Origin: Butyriboletus loyo
Taxonomy: Eukaryota; Basidiomycota; Agaricomycetes; Boletales; Boletaceae
Assembly (NCBI GenBank): GCA_038093515.1
Contig: JBBPSI010000165.1
Location: forward strand, 1-55,578
Direction: 5' to 3'
DNA: 55,578 nucleotides
In this document: positions 33,914-47,278 of the stretch, piece by piece
Numbering within the stretch: the stretch's first letter is position 1
Layout: each line of letters opens with the position of its first letter
Translations under genes and position numbers: made by a program
Notes under the pieces: generated by a model
What the model was told of the DNA's origin: nothing
Seen by the model: only the letters and a program-made list of their open reading frames with translations
Database searches by the model: none

Positions 33914-35122
33914 TCAAATCGCCTTGCGAGCCAACACCATGGCCACCGGCCACTCCACTTCGACTTTGTCTGGCACTCTACCTGCTTGGGCAGCACCCTC
34001 TCTCAACGCTTTCCAAAATCGCACTTCAAGCGGCCCGTCGGGATGCATCGCATCGCTTGGATTCCGTTCTTCGAACGTGTGCAAGGCGCTCCACGTACGG
34101 AAATATCCGAGGAGGTCCTCCCAGGACATGACCTTTCGCAGCACGATCGGGCGTGCCGACGGGAGCTCAGGATAGTACGCACCTAGTCAACAGTGGGGAA
34201 AGACGCAACGCCATCAGTTATTGTTGTTTTTACGCGCATCCCGAGCGAGGATTCACCGGTGAAATACTCTCTGTCGAGGGGTTCGAATGCGCCGGGGACG
34301 ACATCGTTCCCTTCAGGGATACGAGCGAGATGATTGATAAGGACCGTCCGTCCGGGTTGTTGCCAATACGGACCGAGCGAGGTGTCGGGATCCGTACCTT
34401 GGTCGTATGCAACGATGAGCGGTGTCAGTATGGGGTATTGGGGTAAGCGAAATTCGCTGTAGATCTGCGATAGATTCAAAGAATTCGAGGTCAGTACATG
34501 GGATCATATAGGGAACGGCGATAATGGAGGCTAACCCAGAAAGCGGCCGTTGCACCCTTGCACATGACGCGCGCAAGCTCGGGCCACATCCTCGACCAGT
34601 CGAACCAGTGACCAGCTTGAGCTAGAGGACCAAATCAAAAACGATGCAAATACACGCCAGATCAGCTGGAGCGAATGTGGAGAAGAGAATCCAAACGTGC
34701 CTGCGATGACCAAGTCCGTGCTGTTATCCGACAAGAAATCTAATTTTTCGGCAGAACCTTGCACAAAGTCGATGACAGGTCCTCGTTGGTCGCCGTCGCC
34801 GTCGACGGTTCGCCCGTTCTCGAGTACCTCGCGTGCAGAGTGAATCATGTTCTCACTCGGGTCAACACCGGTGACGTATCCGAACGGTTTCAGCTCGACG
34901 GTGGCCTGGCCTAAAACCATCGTGATCACCAGTGAGTGTCAGTCCTTTCTCATCGTTGCTACCCTTACCTGTCCCACAACCAAGGTCAACAGCCCGCTCA
35001 AACTTGGAGATCGGAGACCGTTTATGGAAGTCAAATATGAAGTCATACAACGCTTGCGGGTAGGTGGGCCGAGAAGCGGCATACACAGTTGTGTTGAAGT
35101 TGGTCTTGCCAAAGGTCGTCAT
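33914..35122 (-). CDS. SAM-dependent methyltransferase (Tmt1/Crg1 type), copy A
   Basis: Five exons in phase (35122-34969, 34910-34701, 34621-34536, 34464-34257, 34182-33914) give 308 residues, close to the roughly 300 of yeast Tmt1. The class-I fold is marked by the substrate-entry motif YAASRPTYPQALYDFI, motif I AVDLGCGTGQ, GVDPSENMIHSAR (motif II acidic residue), the loop GSAEKLDFLSDNSTDLVIA, and AQAGHWFDWSRMWPELARV typical of this family. The C-terminal domain carries FRLPQYPILTPLI and SWEDLLGYFRTWSALHTF. Known relatives methylate small carboxylates such as trans-aconitate or cantharidin-type compounds; the substrate here is unknown. The second intron starts with GC (GCAG|GCACGT), which restores IAAQAGHWFDW exactly as in copy B, where the donor is GT. 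No targeting signal is seen. Confidence 0.9.
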
Positions 35123-35485
35123 TGAAGGACAAACAAGGGGAGCAGGGGGTCTAGTGTGAAAAGCACTGCTATTCTTTCAACGGATCCGGTCGAAGGTGGA
35201 ACGAAGTCTTGAACGGAGACCGTCCCGGATCCCCATACAGGATAAAAATAAGGGGGTTTAGGCAGGTGACTGGCCCGTCAGTGAATATGACCGATACGCC
35301 CGACAATAGGGACCACAGGGCAGGGTCTGCCTAGGAGAGATGACTCACTTGAATGGCTTAGAAGCTCTGATTCGTCCGTCTCTCTGAGCTTGCAATGCTG
35401 TCGTGACCCCGCGGAAAGACACGCCGCGTACTTTACTCGAGACATGATATAGCACAAGGCGACTCAGCACCTACAACACTCATGT

Positions 35486-36812
35486 TTATGCCTTCTTCAC
35501 AAGTATCAATGCCAACGGCCATTCGACCTCGATTTCTTCCTCCGGTTGTACCGTCACCCCGTACTGCGCTGACGCACCGCTTAATAGCGACTTCCAAAAC
35601 CGCATGCCAATGTCGCCCTCGGGTCGCATCTTATCCTCGGGATGCTGTTCGAGAAAGGTATGCAACGCGCTGGCGGTGCAGAAATACCCGTACAAGTCGT
35701 GCCACGTCATCCGCTTACGCATGAGGATGGGTTGGGGCGAGGGTAAGTGGGGGTGGTACGCGCCTTTAACAAAAACGATGTATATGGATCGATGGCCGAC
35801 CAGAGAGATCGAGAGGAACGGGACGCAAGACGTACCTGTGAAATAACAGCGCGTGAAATCCTTGAATGTACCTGGGACGACATCGCGGGCGTCTGGGATA
35901 GCGACGAGATGTCCGTCGAGGATCGATCGTCCAGGTTGTTGCCAATACGGGCCGATAGACGTCAGCGGATCGGTGCCTTGGAAAAAGTGGGATAGCTGGG
36001 GTGTCAAGTTGGGGTACTTGGGAAGTCGGAGTTCCGAGTAGTTCTGGTTGTAGGGTCGCCGGGAGCGGTTCAAATTAGGATCGGGATCAGGATCGATATG
36101 TACGATGAGTAGATGGCGTCAAAGCAAACACAGGGAAGCACTGGGGTGGAAAGGGATCCAGGTGCGAACGAAGCGAGCGAGTCACGTACCCAAATCGCAG
36201 CCGTTCCGTCCTTTCGCAGTACCCTCGCTACCTCTGGCCACATGCGGAACCAATCAAACCAATGACCCGCCTGTGCTGCACACAACCACCCGAGTAAGTA
36301 CCGCAACGTCGACGTAATCGCCAAGATTGCAAACTGTAAGAGCGAGGAGAAACGACCGACGTACCAGCAATCATCAGATCCACGCTGCCATCCGACAAGA
36401 ACGCCAATCTCTCCGCCGAAGACTGTACGTACGTGATCCGGTCAGACTGACCCTGGAGGACCACATCGGACGGCGCGAGGGCACGTCGTGCGGCGTCGAC
36501 CATTCCCGCACTGGGATCGGTGCCCACGATTTTCTTGAAAGGGGTCAGCTCGACGGTCGCTTGGCCTACGTATCAAGTACGTGTTCAGCGTCGGTGCCAG
36601 AGGTGAGCGTACCCTCAGATCTGCGGCACTAGCCGAGCCCAGAAAAATCACTTACCCGACCCACATCCAAGATCGATGGCGGTATCCCAGCGTGCGCCAC
36701 CCCAACCCGCACCATGAAAGCGAAAGATGTGGTCAAAGAGAGCACGAGGATAGGTCGGTCGGGACGCAGCGTAAGAGATGGCGTCGAACGTCGCCTTGCC
36801 AAACGTCGCCAT
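35486..36812 (-). CDS. SAM-dependent methyltransferase (Tmt1/Crg1 type), copy B
   Basis: Tandem paralogue of the preceding gene with identical intron positions: exons 36812-36656, 36565-36365, 36275-36190, 36043-35836 and 35763-35486, 309 residues. Motifs match: SYAASRPTYPRALFDHIF, TAIDLGCGSGQATVELTPF, GTDPSAGMVDAARRAL, AERLAFLSDGSVDLMIA, AQAGHWFDWFRMWPEVARV, ELRLPKYPNLTPQL, TWHDLYGYFCTASALHTF and EVEWPLALILVKKA. The start at MATFGKATFD was chosen over a methionine 22 codons upstream because it aligns with the start of copy A. All introns are GT-AG. The SAM site is intact, and its divergence from copy A suggests an old duplication with possible substrate change. Confidence 0.9.
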
Positions 36813-36899
36813 GAACGCCTCACTGGTTACTCGTTGAGTGTACTCGATGACAAGGGTAGTCGATTTAATACCAGGCACAAAGTACAGTCAGAATTTAGA

Positions 36900-37115
36900 A
36901 AGTCACCCTTTTGCATCGGCTTTAATCGGGCTCGAGCGAAATTCAATGTGTATGCATGGATTCACTTTGGACATCTCACGTTGCATTCAGTGGGTCGATA
37001 TGAATAGCATGGATTGTGGTAAAATAACAACACGAAATAAGGAATCCACTGAAAGGCGGTTCAGCCAACCCACGCTTTAACGCCGATCCACACGACAGAG
37101 GGAACCGGGCACTTC
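36900..37115. other. Short intergenic region
   Basis: Between the methyltransferase 5' flank and the SDHB 3' end; nothing seen. Confidence 0.5.
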
Positions 37116-38243
37116 CTATTCCGCGGCGAGCTCAAGCTTGATCTTGGCAATAGCAGCGGCGGGGTTCAAACCCTTTGGGCATGTACGCGAGCCTAAGGAA
37201 AAATAATTAATACATTGAACGAGAGAACGCTGAACGACGGACAGTTGAAGATGGTATGACATCTATACATGCTCATCTCGTTCTGAAGCTGTTCCTTTCT
37301 CTGGGCACCATATGCATCCTATACATTCGATCGACTCCGTCAATCATGCAACACGACTCATCACGACAGAATACGTACGCGAGAATCTGCAATCCACCGA
37401 TACGCTTGCATCAACGTCGCGGGCCCGAGATACTCATCCTGGTTCCACCAATAAGACGGACAACTGGTTGAGCAGCAGGCGCAGAGAATACACTCGTAGA
37501 GACCATCCAATTTCTTGCGGTCCTCTAATGATTGCAGGAACTCGCCTTTTTCGGGTGGGTTGTCGTTTTGGAGGTAAGGCTTGATGGATTTGTATTGTTT
37601 GTAAAAGAGAGTGAGGTCAGGGACGAGGTCCTTGACGACGTACACTAGCAAGAACAAAAGGGGAAAACACGTGAGTCCGCGTTGGGTGGGGAGAGGAAAA
37701 GGGGGGACGTCACGAACTGTGTGGAAGGGGATAGATTTTACTGTCTTTGGCCGCGTTCCTGTCGATGCGGCATAGACAGGCGAGGGTGTTTTGCCCATCA
37801 ACGTTCATGGCACAAGAACCACAGATACCTTCTCGGCAAGAGCGCCGGAAGGTCAGGGTGGGGTCGACTTCATTCTTGATCTTGATGAGCGCATCAAGCA
37901 CCTGTACATATGTGAGTAACGTCAGACGAGACAAGAGCAGGAACGTGAGCGAATACGTGCCATGGGACCGGTTTGGTTGAGGTCAATGATGTAAGATTGG
38001 AGGGTAGGCTTCTTCTCTGGCTCATCTGGATTCTGGTTCGTGTACGCGTGGATATGAGTGTACACCCTGCGGGAGACGTTTGGTACTGACCCAGCGGTAG
38101 ATCTTGAACTCCTTCATCAAAGTCGGTTTCTGGGTGGGAACTGCCTGCGACCTGGCGGCGGAGGAGGTAAAGGTGCGCAACGAGGCGCTCAGAGCACCTG
38201 AGCGTGCGGGGGAAAAGGCCGAATTGATGAGGATGCCGTGCAT
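37116..38243 (-). CDS. SDHB: Succinate dehydrogenase iron-sulfur subunit (complex II)
   Basis: Six exons in phase (38243-38091, 38032-37961, 37901-37718, 37644-37379, 37318-37243, 37192-37116) encode 275 residues, the usual SdhB length. The N-terminus is an Arg/Ser/Ala-rich mitochondrial presequence. The [2Fe-2S] ligands lie in [22 protein letters not shown], and the [4Fe-4S]/[3Fe-4S] ligands in [17 protein letters not shown] and [20 protein letters not shown]. The product transfers electrons from the flavoprotein to ubiquinone in the inner mitochondrial membrane. The His in CHTIFNC, near the quinone and carboxin site, is the wild-type residue. Intron 2 appears to begin with GC (CCCATG|GCACGT); removing it restores [16 protein letters not shown]. 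All cluster ligands are present. Confidence 0.96.
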
Positions 38244-38368
38244 GGTGGGTGAAAGGTTGAAGGGGGACGACGAGGGCGACAGAGACCTGCAGTGGGTTTA
38301 GTCGCATGAATTCGGACAGGGCTCGGCTGCCGGATGCGGAATATGCCGTGACCAATCACAACCAAGGG

Positions 38369-38375
38369 ATTTATA
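38369..38375 (-). promoter_or_regulatory. Candidate TATA element upstream of SDHB
   Basis: TATAAAT on the minus strand, about 130 bp before the SDHB start codon, with a CCAAT word beside it (near 38352). Position and order are plausible but unproven. Confidence 0.35.
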
Positions 38376-38379
38376 CAAC

Positions 38380-38850
38380 CACGACTGTGATTTACAACTT
38401 TCTGTCACTACTAGTCTTCACAGGACAACTAAAGATCATCTGATTCCCCCCAGATCATGGACGACGTTCTGCCGCAGAGGTGTTACAAGGTGTTTCAGCT
38501 CTGAGCGTCGCGGAAGTGCTTACTGCGGAGATATGTTTTCATACTACTCTGTCTCGGCCCAATTCTTGGCTAGGGAAGCGACGATGCCCGAGGACTTGTG
38601 CCCTCTCGGTGTGCAGAAATCGCCGGTTGGAATGAAAGAGTTGTACCTTTTGATTCGAAGGAACAGAAACTCCAAAGGCTTTCACCATGTATCAATATAT
38701 CAAGCGCTTTGACTGTTTGAAGCTAGGGGTGGTGATGCTTAGCTTCAGTTACCAATCGAGCAATAAATATATGTACTTGTTGTACTTGTACAAAGAAAGC
38801 CCACCCTAGTAACTGCGCTTGCTTCGAAGGCTATGTTGTTCGGTCATAAA
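38380..38850. other. Intergenic
   Basis: No gene supported between SDHB and the hydrolase pseudogene. Confidence 0.5.
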
Positions 38851-38854
38851 ATGC

Positions 38855-39640
38855 CCTCGGCATCTGCACCGGACAATATGCACACGACCATCGAGCTGAT
38901 TCGGCGATTCGGCGCCTTCGAGGGCTGTCTCGATGACGACCTGGGGAACCTCCAGCGAAATCAAATGAGAAGTACCCCAAACTGTCTTGACGGTCACATG
39001 GGGGTATGGCTTCAAATCTTCGCAACAAGTACGGTCACTTTGACGTTGCCGGAACCGTCGATAGCTGGTGTGCAAATGACCAAGGGTCGTTTTGCTGGAC
39101 GAGCGTCATGAGCACCAACCACCAAGCAGGGTGAAGAGACCTACGTCAAGAATGGCTTCCACGGCGGCTACATCGCAAATGCGTAACTAACGAATGCATC
39201 CTCCTTTGCCAAGAAGGGAGATAGGCTTCGGGTTTCTGGCCTCGTCGCCAAACAGCTTTTTGTAATAGGCAATGGACTCTGGGGTCTGTTCAAGAGGTGG
39301 GTCAACGAGGACGACCTGGATTGATCGAGTGGACCTGAGAAGGGGGGTAACAGGGCAGAGACGATGACGCCCCCTCTCGAGTATCCGACAACGATATGAT
39401 AAGGGTGATCGTTGCTTCCGGCAGTTGTAAAGAAGTACTCCGCCAACGCGGCGATGGTATAATCCGAGCCCGAGCAAATCAGGTGCTGTGACGAAATAAC
39501 CTGTGTCGGAAGTATCAGGGCGCGCTCCGCAGCCACTTTGATGTGGAACTTGCCTCAAGACGTGAACCCCTGTGCGATGCGATACCAGGCCTGGGATGAA
39601 CTAGTGATACCCTGAACGAAGAGCACACGCTTGGTGGCAG
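38855..39640 (-). pseudogene. Alpha/beta-hydrolase fold pseudogene
   Basis: Pieces of one hydrolase appear in different frames: LFVQGITSSSQAWYRIAQGF (39640-39570), GYFVTAPDLLGLG, SDYTIAALAEYFFTTAGS then YHIVVGYSRGGVIVSALLP (the GYSRG nucleophile elbow), VVLVDPPLEQTPESIAYYKK (Asp region), and GTSHLISLEVPQVVIETAL (His region). The change of frame between GLG and SDYTI, and again between the nucleophile and VVLVD, has no splice sites to explain it. The middle stretch is shortened relative to the family. The gene therefore looks recently broken. Family members hydrolyse esters or related bonds; the original substrate cannot be told. Confidence 0.7.
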
Positions 39641-39938
39641 CTGGGTCACCCCAGGTCGAGGCAGACAATCCTGCCATGAAGAGTACAGAGCAGAGAATAG
39701 AAAATACGGGTCATTTACCGAGCGCGGGTGCCTTTCAAAGGAGACAGACTAGGAGTGAAGGAAAAGCGGATAGATTGAGGATGGCTGTGCCGGACCAAGT
39801 ACGTAGTAGAGAGCGCGGCGACAGTCGCTGCTCAGCCTCGTCGAGATTAAAACATAAAAAAATTACACTGGTTCAATAACCATCTTCACTTCCTGCCCCT
39901 CTTCTCCTTTTGTTTTTTTCTAGTTGAATTGAAAGTAA

Positions 39939-41782
39939 ATGGATTCCAGCTCACCCGTGGTGATGCACGTCGAGTCTCCGCCAGCATTGCGTTCGACCAT
40001 TTTGGGATCCTTTCTTCGTGGGCGACCGCGCGGGCTCTCCACTTCTCATCCACCAGCGCCAACCCAACGAGACTCGTCCCCGTCTCCCCCTGCAAGTCCC
40101 GCACCTCCCACCAGATCCAACACCTCCAATTCTCATCGTCGCAGGTCCTTCACCCCCGTTGGTCTCATCATCCCACAGCTCACCTCAAACGGAAACCCTC
40201 AGGCAACACCCGTAGTTGCCTCTCTCGGCATCTCCAACATCCTCAGGCGCAGACGTTCCACCGGCCAACCCACGACCAACCAACCCTCTCCACCCCAGCC
40301 CGCCACTGCTCCTTCCTCGCCTCCTCCCATCGCGACCTCGCCAGCGATGCCGCTCGCAGTCCCGCCCCAGCTCAATCGCGGCTTATCTTCCACATCTTCC
40401 ACCCCAAACCAGACCCACCGCATCCGTCTCGTGCCCCATCTCGACTCCCGTCGCACGCTTCGCTTCGAGCCCATCACTCGCGATATCAAGGATGACGATC
40501 CCCCTCTTCGCATAGGCAGATTCACAGACCGATCCGGAATCGGTTTCAATACAGCCAACCTCCTCTCCTCCAACAAACTCGCCTTCAAATCAAAAGTCGT
40601 CTCTCGCTCCCATGCCGAAATTTGGCTCGAATCCGGCAAGTTCTTCATCAGGGATACCAAGTCCTCTTCCGGTACCTTTCTCAACCACCTCCGTCTCTCT
40701 CCTGCCGGTCACGAGTCCAGACCATATCAAATCAGAGACGGCGACGTTCTCCAGCTTGGCGTGGACTACCAGGGCGGGTCAGAGGACATTTACAAATCTG
40801 TCAAGATAAAAGTTGAGGTCGGCAGAGAATGGCAGGCAGCAGCCAATGCCTTCAAGTGCGTATCCAAACATATGCGTCACCATCTCCCTTTTTTTGACCT
40901 TTTGGTCAGCACGCATGCCATCAGCCAACTCAAGGCGCTTGCTGTGACCACCGACCCAAGCAAACCAGACCCGTCCAAGGGCAAACAACGATTGCCCAAG
41001 ACGAATATCCCAGATTGTTGCATATGTGTGTTTTTCAATCTTTGCTTCTATAAGATCCGTCCGTCTCATAACAATGCCTAGGTCTCTTTTCTGTCACAAT
41101 CCGTCAAGCCCTCTTCATTGCACCCTGTTCCCACGCTTTCCACTACAAATGTATACGCCCACTCCTCGAGAAGCATGCCTCGGCCTTTTCTTGCCCTATT
41201 TGCCGCAGTTTCGCAGACCTTGATGAGGACGTCGAGATAGAGCATGAACCAGAACCAGAAGACGAAGATATCGAGTGGGAAGATGTTGGCGCTGCACCGC
41301 CATCCGTCCTAGACGTCATCACCACCACATCTGCGCGACAACTCGCCACTCCACCTCCACTTGTCCGTGATGGTGCCGAAACCGAAGTTGAGACCGACAT
41401 GCTCGGCAACGAGCATCGGTTACGACGACAACGTCCGACCGTCCGCACGGACGGTCACATCGTGGTTCCATCGATGGACCCTGTCGCGGATCTATCTGAG
41501 CGTGTGGATACCGACGCGGAGATGTTGGATGTCGAGGCAGAAATAGGCGAGGGCGAGGGCGGGGCGTATCCGTACGATGCTGAGAACGAGAACCCCCCAA
41601 CCGGGCTCGTCTCTCGCGGACCCGGATTTGGCCGCCCGCTTCCCGGCAATTCGTCTGGGGAGCGGGACGATGGTTCCGAATGTGATGGAAGTCAGAGCGG
41701 GAGTGCCGAGGGCGGGATAGTGGGACTTGATGACGCCAGTCCGGAAACAGAGACTGTCATTAGCGGCAAGCGGAAGCGGTGA
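39939..41782 (+). CDS. FHA-RING E3 ubiquitin ligase (Dma1/Chf-like)
   Basis: Three exons in phase (39939-40855, 40925-41025, 41082-41782) encode 572 residues. Residues 1-170 are Ser/Pro-rich and disordered. The FHA domain spans about residues 165-290, with LRIGRFTDRSGIGF, SKVVSRSHAEIWLESGKFFI and RDTKSSSGTFLNHLRLSPAG (the Arg, Ser and Asn that bind phosphothreonine). A RING domain follows at about 330-390: PDCCICLFSVTIRQALFIAP, CSHAFHYKCIRPLL, AFSCPICRSF. The RING is complete only after removal of the second intron (TGC ATA T|GT). This FHA-RING order defines the Dma1/Dma2 and Chf ligases that couple phospho-signals to ubiquitination in mitotic checkpoints and septation. The acidic C-terminal extension (390-572) is longer than in yeast. 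Confidence 0.93.
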
Positions 41783-42517
41783 CATCTGTGATCACCCATT
41801 CGATCATCGCGCGGCGCAGAGGCATGGGCCCTGGGGGATGATACGTCCACCCGGATCTGAAAATCCCCGCGCTTGCCTTGCATTTTTTCTCCTCCTCTTC
41901 TCAAACTCGCTCGTCGTTTATGATCTCTCCTCGTGCCATAGGGTATGTAAATGGTGGATCCGTAAACTCACCAATTTACTTTCATGTCCTCTTTCTTCGC
42001 TTTCTTTTTTGTTTGGCTACACTATTTATGACGATCAATTGATCCTCTGTTAAACTGCCTCACCCCCACCTCTGTTTACCCTCGCATGTCAACATGTATG
42101 TGGTTCCCCCTTTCTTTCTATCCATCACCATCCGTAATGTTTTTCATGCGTGTTTCTGTTCCAACACCTGATAAGATCCAGCATGCATTTCTTACCTCAT
42201 TGTTCGCTTTACTCCTTACAACGGTTATTTCGTTCGATGTTTTGTACTGTTTTGTTTCCAGATCATGTTGCAGTGGCAGGGAAAGAAGCCATAATTATAC
42301 TTTTTTTTCTTCTTTTTTTTCGTGTTTCTTCATTGTTTTGTTTTCTCCTTGGTCGTCTTTCCTGGGAGGGGGACCGCAGAATCAAATCACCGCTTATATA
42401 TCAACCACCTCCACCTTTTTTTCTTTTTTTGCACACGACATGACCGCGACGAATCTGTTTTTTTGTTGTTGTTGAGAACATACATGCAACCCTTGTGGTG
42501 TTTTGAAACAACACCTG

Positions 42518-42541
42518 TACATACATACATACATACATACT
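42518..42541. repeat. (CATA)n microsatellite
   Basis: About five to six tandem copies of the tetranucleotide in the 3' flank between convergent genes. Confidence 0.9.
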
Positions 42542-42796
42542 AAGATAACATCGAACATGGGAGGGGATTCTCGTATCGAGAAACCTTTAAATTCCCTTCT
42601 AGTAATGATACATGTTTCCTCTATTTTTTTCTTTTCCTTTTTTACTCATACATATCAGATGAATGATCGGAGACGCTCGACGTGTGTAGCGTAGGAATGA
42701 TGAAAAGTGAATACAACGGGCACCAGAAGGAGGGGAGGGGGGATGAAGAGAACACATAATGAAAAAATAACACTGAAATACAAAAAAAAAAAAAAA

Positions 42797-42827
42797 CCGA
42801 ATACGAATACGAATACGAATGCGAACA
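42797..42827. repeat. (GAATAC)n microsatellite
   Basis: Four to five near-perfect hexanucleotide copies directly after an A-run of about 15. Confidence 0.9.
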
Positions 42828-43016
42828 TACATAGGACACGGTCTCTCCAGGACCGGCGGCATTCAGTTCTCGTCGCGATAAGGACAAGTGATACTCGGGC
42901 CGGGACTGTGACTGGGGCTGGGGCTGGGGGTACATACATGTACGTGCATAGCCGCGGAGTCGGGGGGACGGCCAGCTGGGTTATCCGTCCAGGGGGGGGG
43001 GATTTGACGGTGGCGT

Positions 43017-45298
<2,282 letters not shown>

Positions 45299-45299
45299 C

Positions 45300-47278
45300 C
45301 TTGTCAGGAGTAGAAACGATATGTGACAACGGCTTGGTGGAAAAAAAAAGTTGTCAAAAGACCTCGAAGGGAGAGTTGAGGATTGAGACCTCAATGATAA
45401 CCATGGATGCCCGCCTTTATGTATGTCCAGGCATGCACGTGGTCAAACATAGCTAGACCCCTTCCTTCTGCCACGGCATCGCAGAAACAAGAATGGTCGC
45501 TCCTAGGAGACGAATACCCATCCCGATTCGCCCAGCTGGCAACGAGATTCCGATGGGTTCAGATGACGATTACATTGGGCGTACGGCATATGGTCAGCTG
45601 TGATGATCAGACTGATTCGTTTGTGTCCACAATGTGGACGCACTGGACACGGGATTGCGCGCAGCGAGGAATGCTGGCATGCACGGGATCCGTCCATATG
45701 GTTAGCCTGAGGACGGCAGGTGAGACCAACAATGGATCAGGCAAGAAAGAGTCGTATACTGCTACCTGGCTGATGAAGCACTTCGTTCGTGCGGGATACT
45801 TTTGATGACCGATAACCAACTTGTGATGCAACCTCGTGATGCCATCCAGGTGGAAGTTGAGAGTGCAATGCATAGGGAGATCTCTGACCACGAGGGCGTT
45901 AGGAGAGCCAGCGAAGAGAGCAACCTGATACACCTCGAGCCCCGGAACCGTGTGAAATAGACTTTGACGGTAAGCCGAGATCCATGATTGACGTACTTGT
46001 ATAGACGTGGACGACGCCAATTTCGTCGTCTGCCAGCGAAATACAACGTATCCAGTATGGGGGAAAGGAATGCACTTCGAAGCCGTGAATCCACTCATCC
46101 GATTCTGAATCGGATGGCTACGATCGCAGGACAGCGCGCCGTTAATGATAAGCCAGCCAAAAGGCAAAAAAAAGGTTGAAAGAGCACGATAGTGCCTGGA
46201 CGGATCAGTGCATTCGTGATCTGGCACTGCAACCACAACACACCATACTAGTTGTCCGTGCGCTGGGCATCTCTGGGCAATCTATAAAGGTGACGTGCAC
46301 TGAGACCCGCATGATACTATGTATCACGAGGTCCCACCGACTGTTTTTGGTGACAACAGAGTGTGTTGCGCATACCACGTCACCGCGTCGATATCGTGGA
46401 CGCCACATGCGGGTCTAGTGTTGGCATTTCTCGACAAGGCATGCTGGAGGCAAGCCAAGGGACAGCGCGGAACCTGTGCGAACTTGAAATAGTAATGATG
46501 AATTGTAGTAAAGAACCGCAGGGTAGAGGGGCAGGATTTATACGAGTCACCATGATACGACGAGATTCCGCATTTCCCTCAGCTAGAGGACCTTCTGGCC
46601 CTCGTCCTTCTTTGACCAAAGGGTGACCGACCTGCAGCGTAAAGTAAGCACCAGAAGTGCGTTTGGGAAGGACGCTCTGATTCCTCCTTTCAGTTCTTTT
46701 GGGCGGCCCTATTGAAACTCGCAACGTATGCCGCCAACCGCGGAGACCACCGTCCGAGGCATTGCAGCTCATCTCGTCCACGGGATTCGTGCAAGATTCA
46801 AGAATCCATTCAGTAAGAGATCCATCCAGTACGGAACGAATGGCATGTCAAAGAACACGTTTGCAATACACAAAGGGAGGAAATAGTATGTGCTTGAAGA
46901 CAACCAATGGGTGAAACGCCAGCCAAACGGTCCAGCTACCGTACAACGAAGGCGTAACTCCACAACGTCTCGATTGAAAGTCTAACTTAAGGGAGCTGGT
47001 GAAGAAGACGTTGCGGCTAGCAAGACAAGAACAAAAAAAAAGAGGGCGAAAGGTGGGTTTGCATAGTTAAGCCATTAATACACTGCAAGTAGGATAGAAT
47101 ACGTCGATGCTGATTATCTGGTTTCACGGTTACGTTTGGAGCACACATGGTCTTGATTCGAACTTCTTTCCTGGTCCAGATGCCGATGAATTGCCAGCCC
47201 AAGGGAGTTGTGCAAGTGGTTTTCGCTTTGATTCCTTCTACGTTCGCCAAGTTGAGTTGAAGAGATGGCTCTTGTTCC
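45300..47278. other. Intergenic, possible gene debris
   Basis: About 2 kb without a firm gene. A minus-strand 209-codon frame (46236-45607) has some protein-like stretches (LEVYQVALFAGSPNALVVRD, MHCTLNFHLDGIT), but no domain is recognised and no exon structure could be built. It may be a decayed gene. The remaining sequence up to 47278 shows nothing. Confidence 0.4.

Larger units (their letters stand above)
41783..43016. other. 3' flanks, T-rich tracts and microsatellites
   Basis: Convergent 3' ends of the FHA-RING gene and the chitinase. It contains T-rich runs (42300-42480), a tetranucleotide array CATA near 42518-42540, an A-run at 42782-42796 and a hexanucleotide GAATAC array near 42797-42827. 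No gene is supported. Confidence 0.7.

Noticed and set aside
40199..40684. Minus-strand 161-codon frame
   Set aside because: Antisense to the FHA region of the FHA-RING ligase; no independent support.
45607..46236. Minus-strand 209-codon frame as a real gene
   Set aside because: Some stretches look protein-like, but no domain, start context or exon structure could be established, so it is mentioned only as possible debris.
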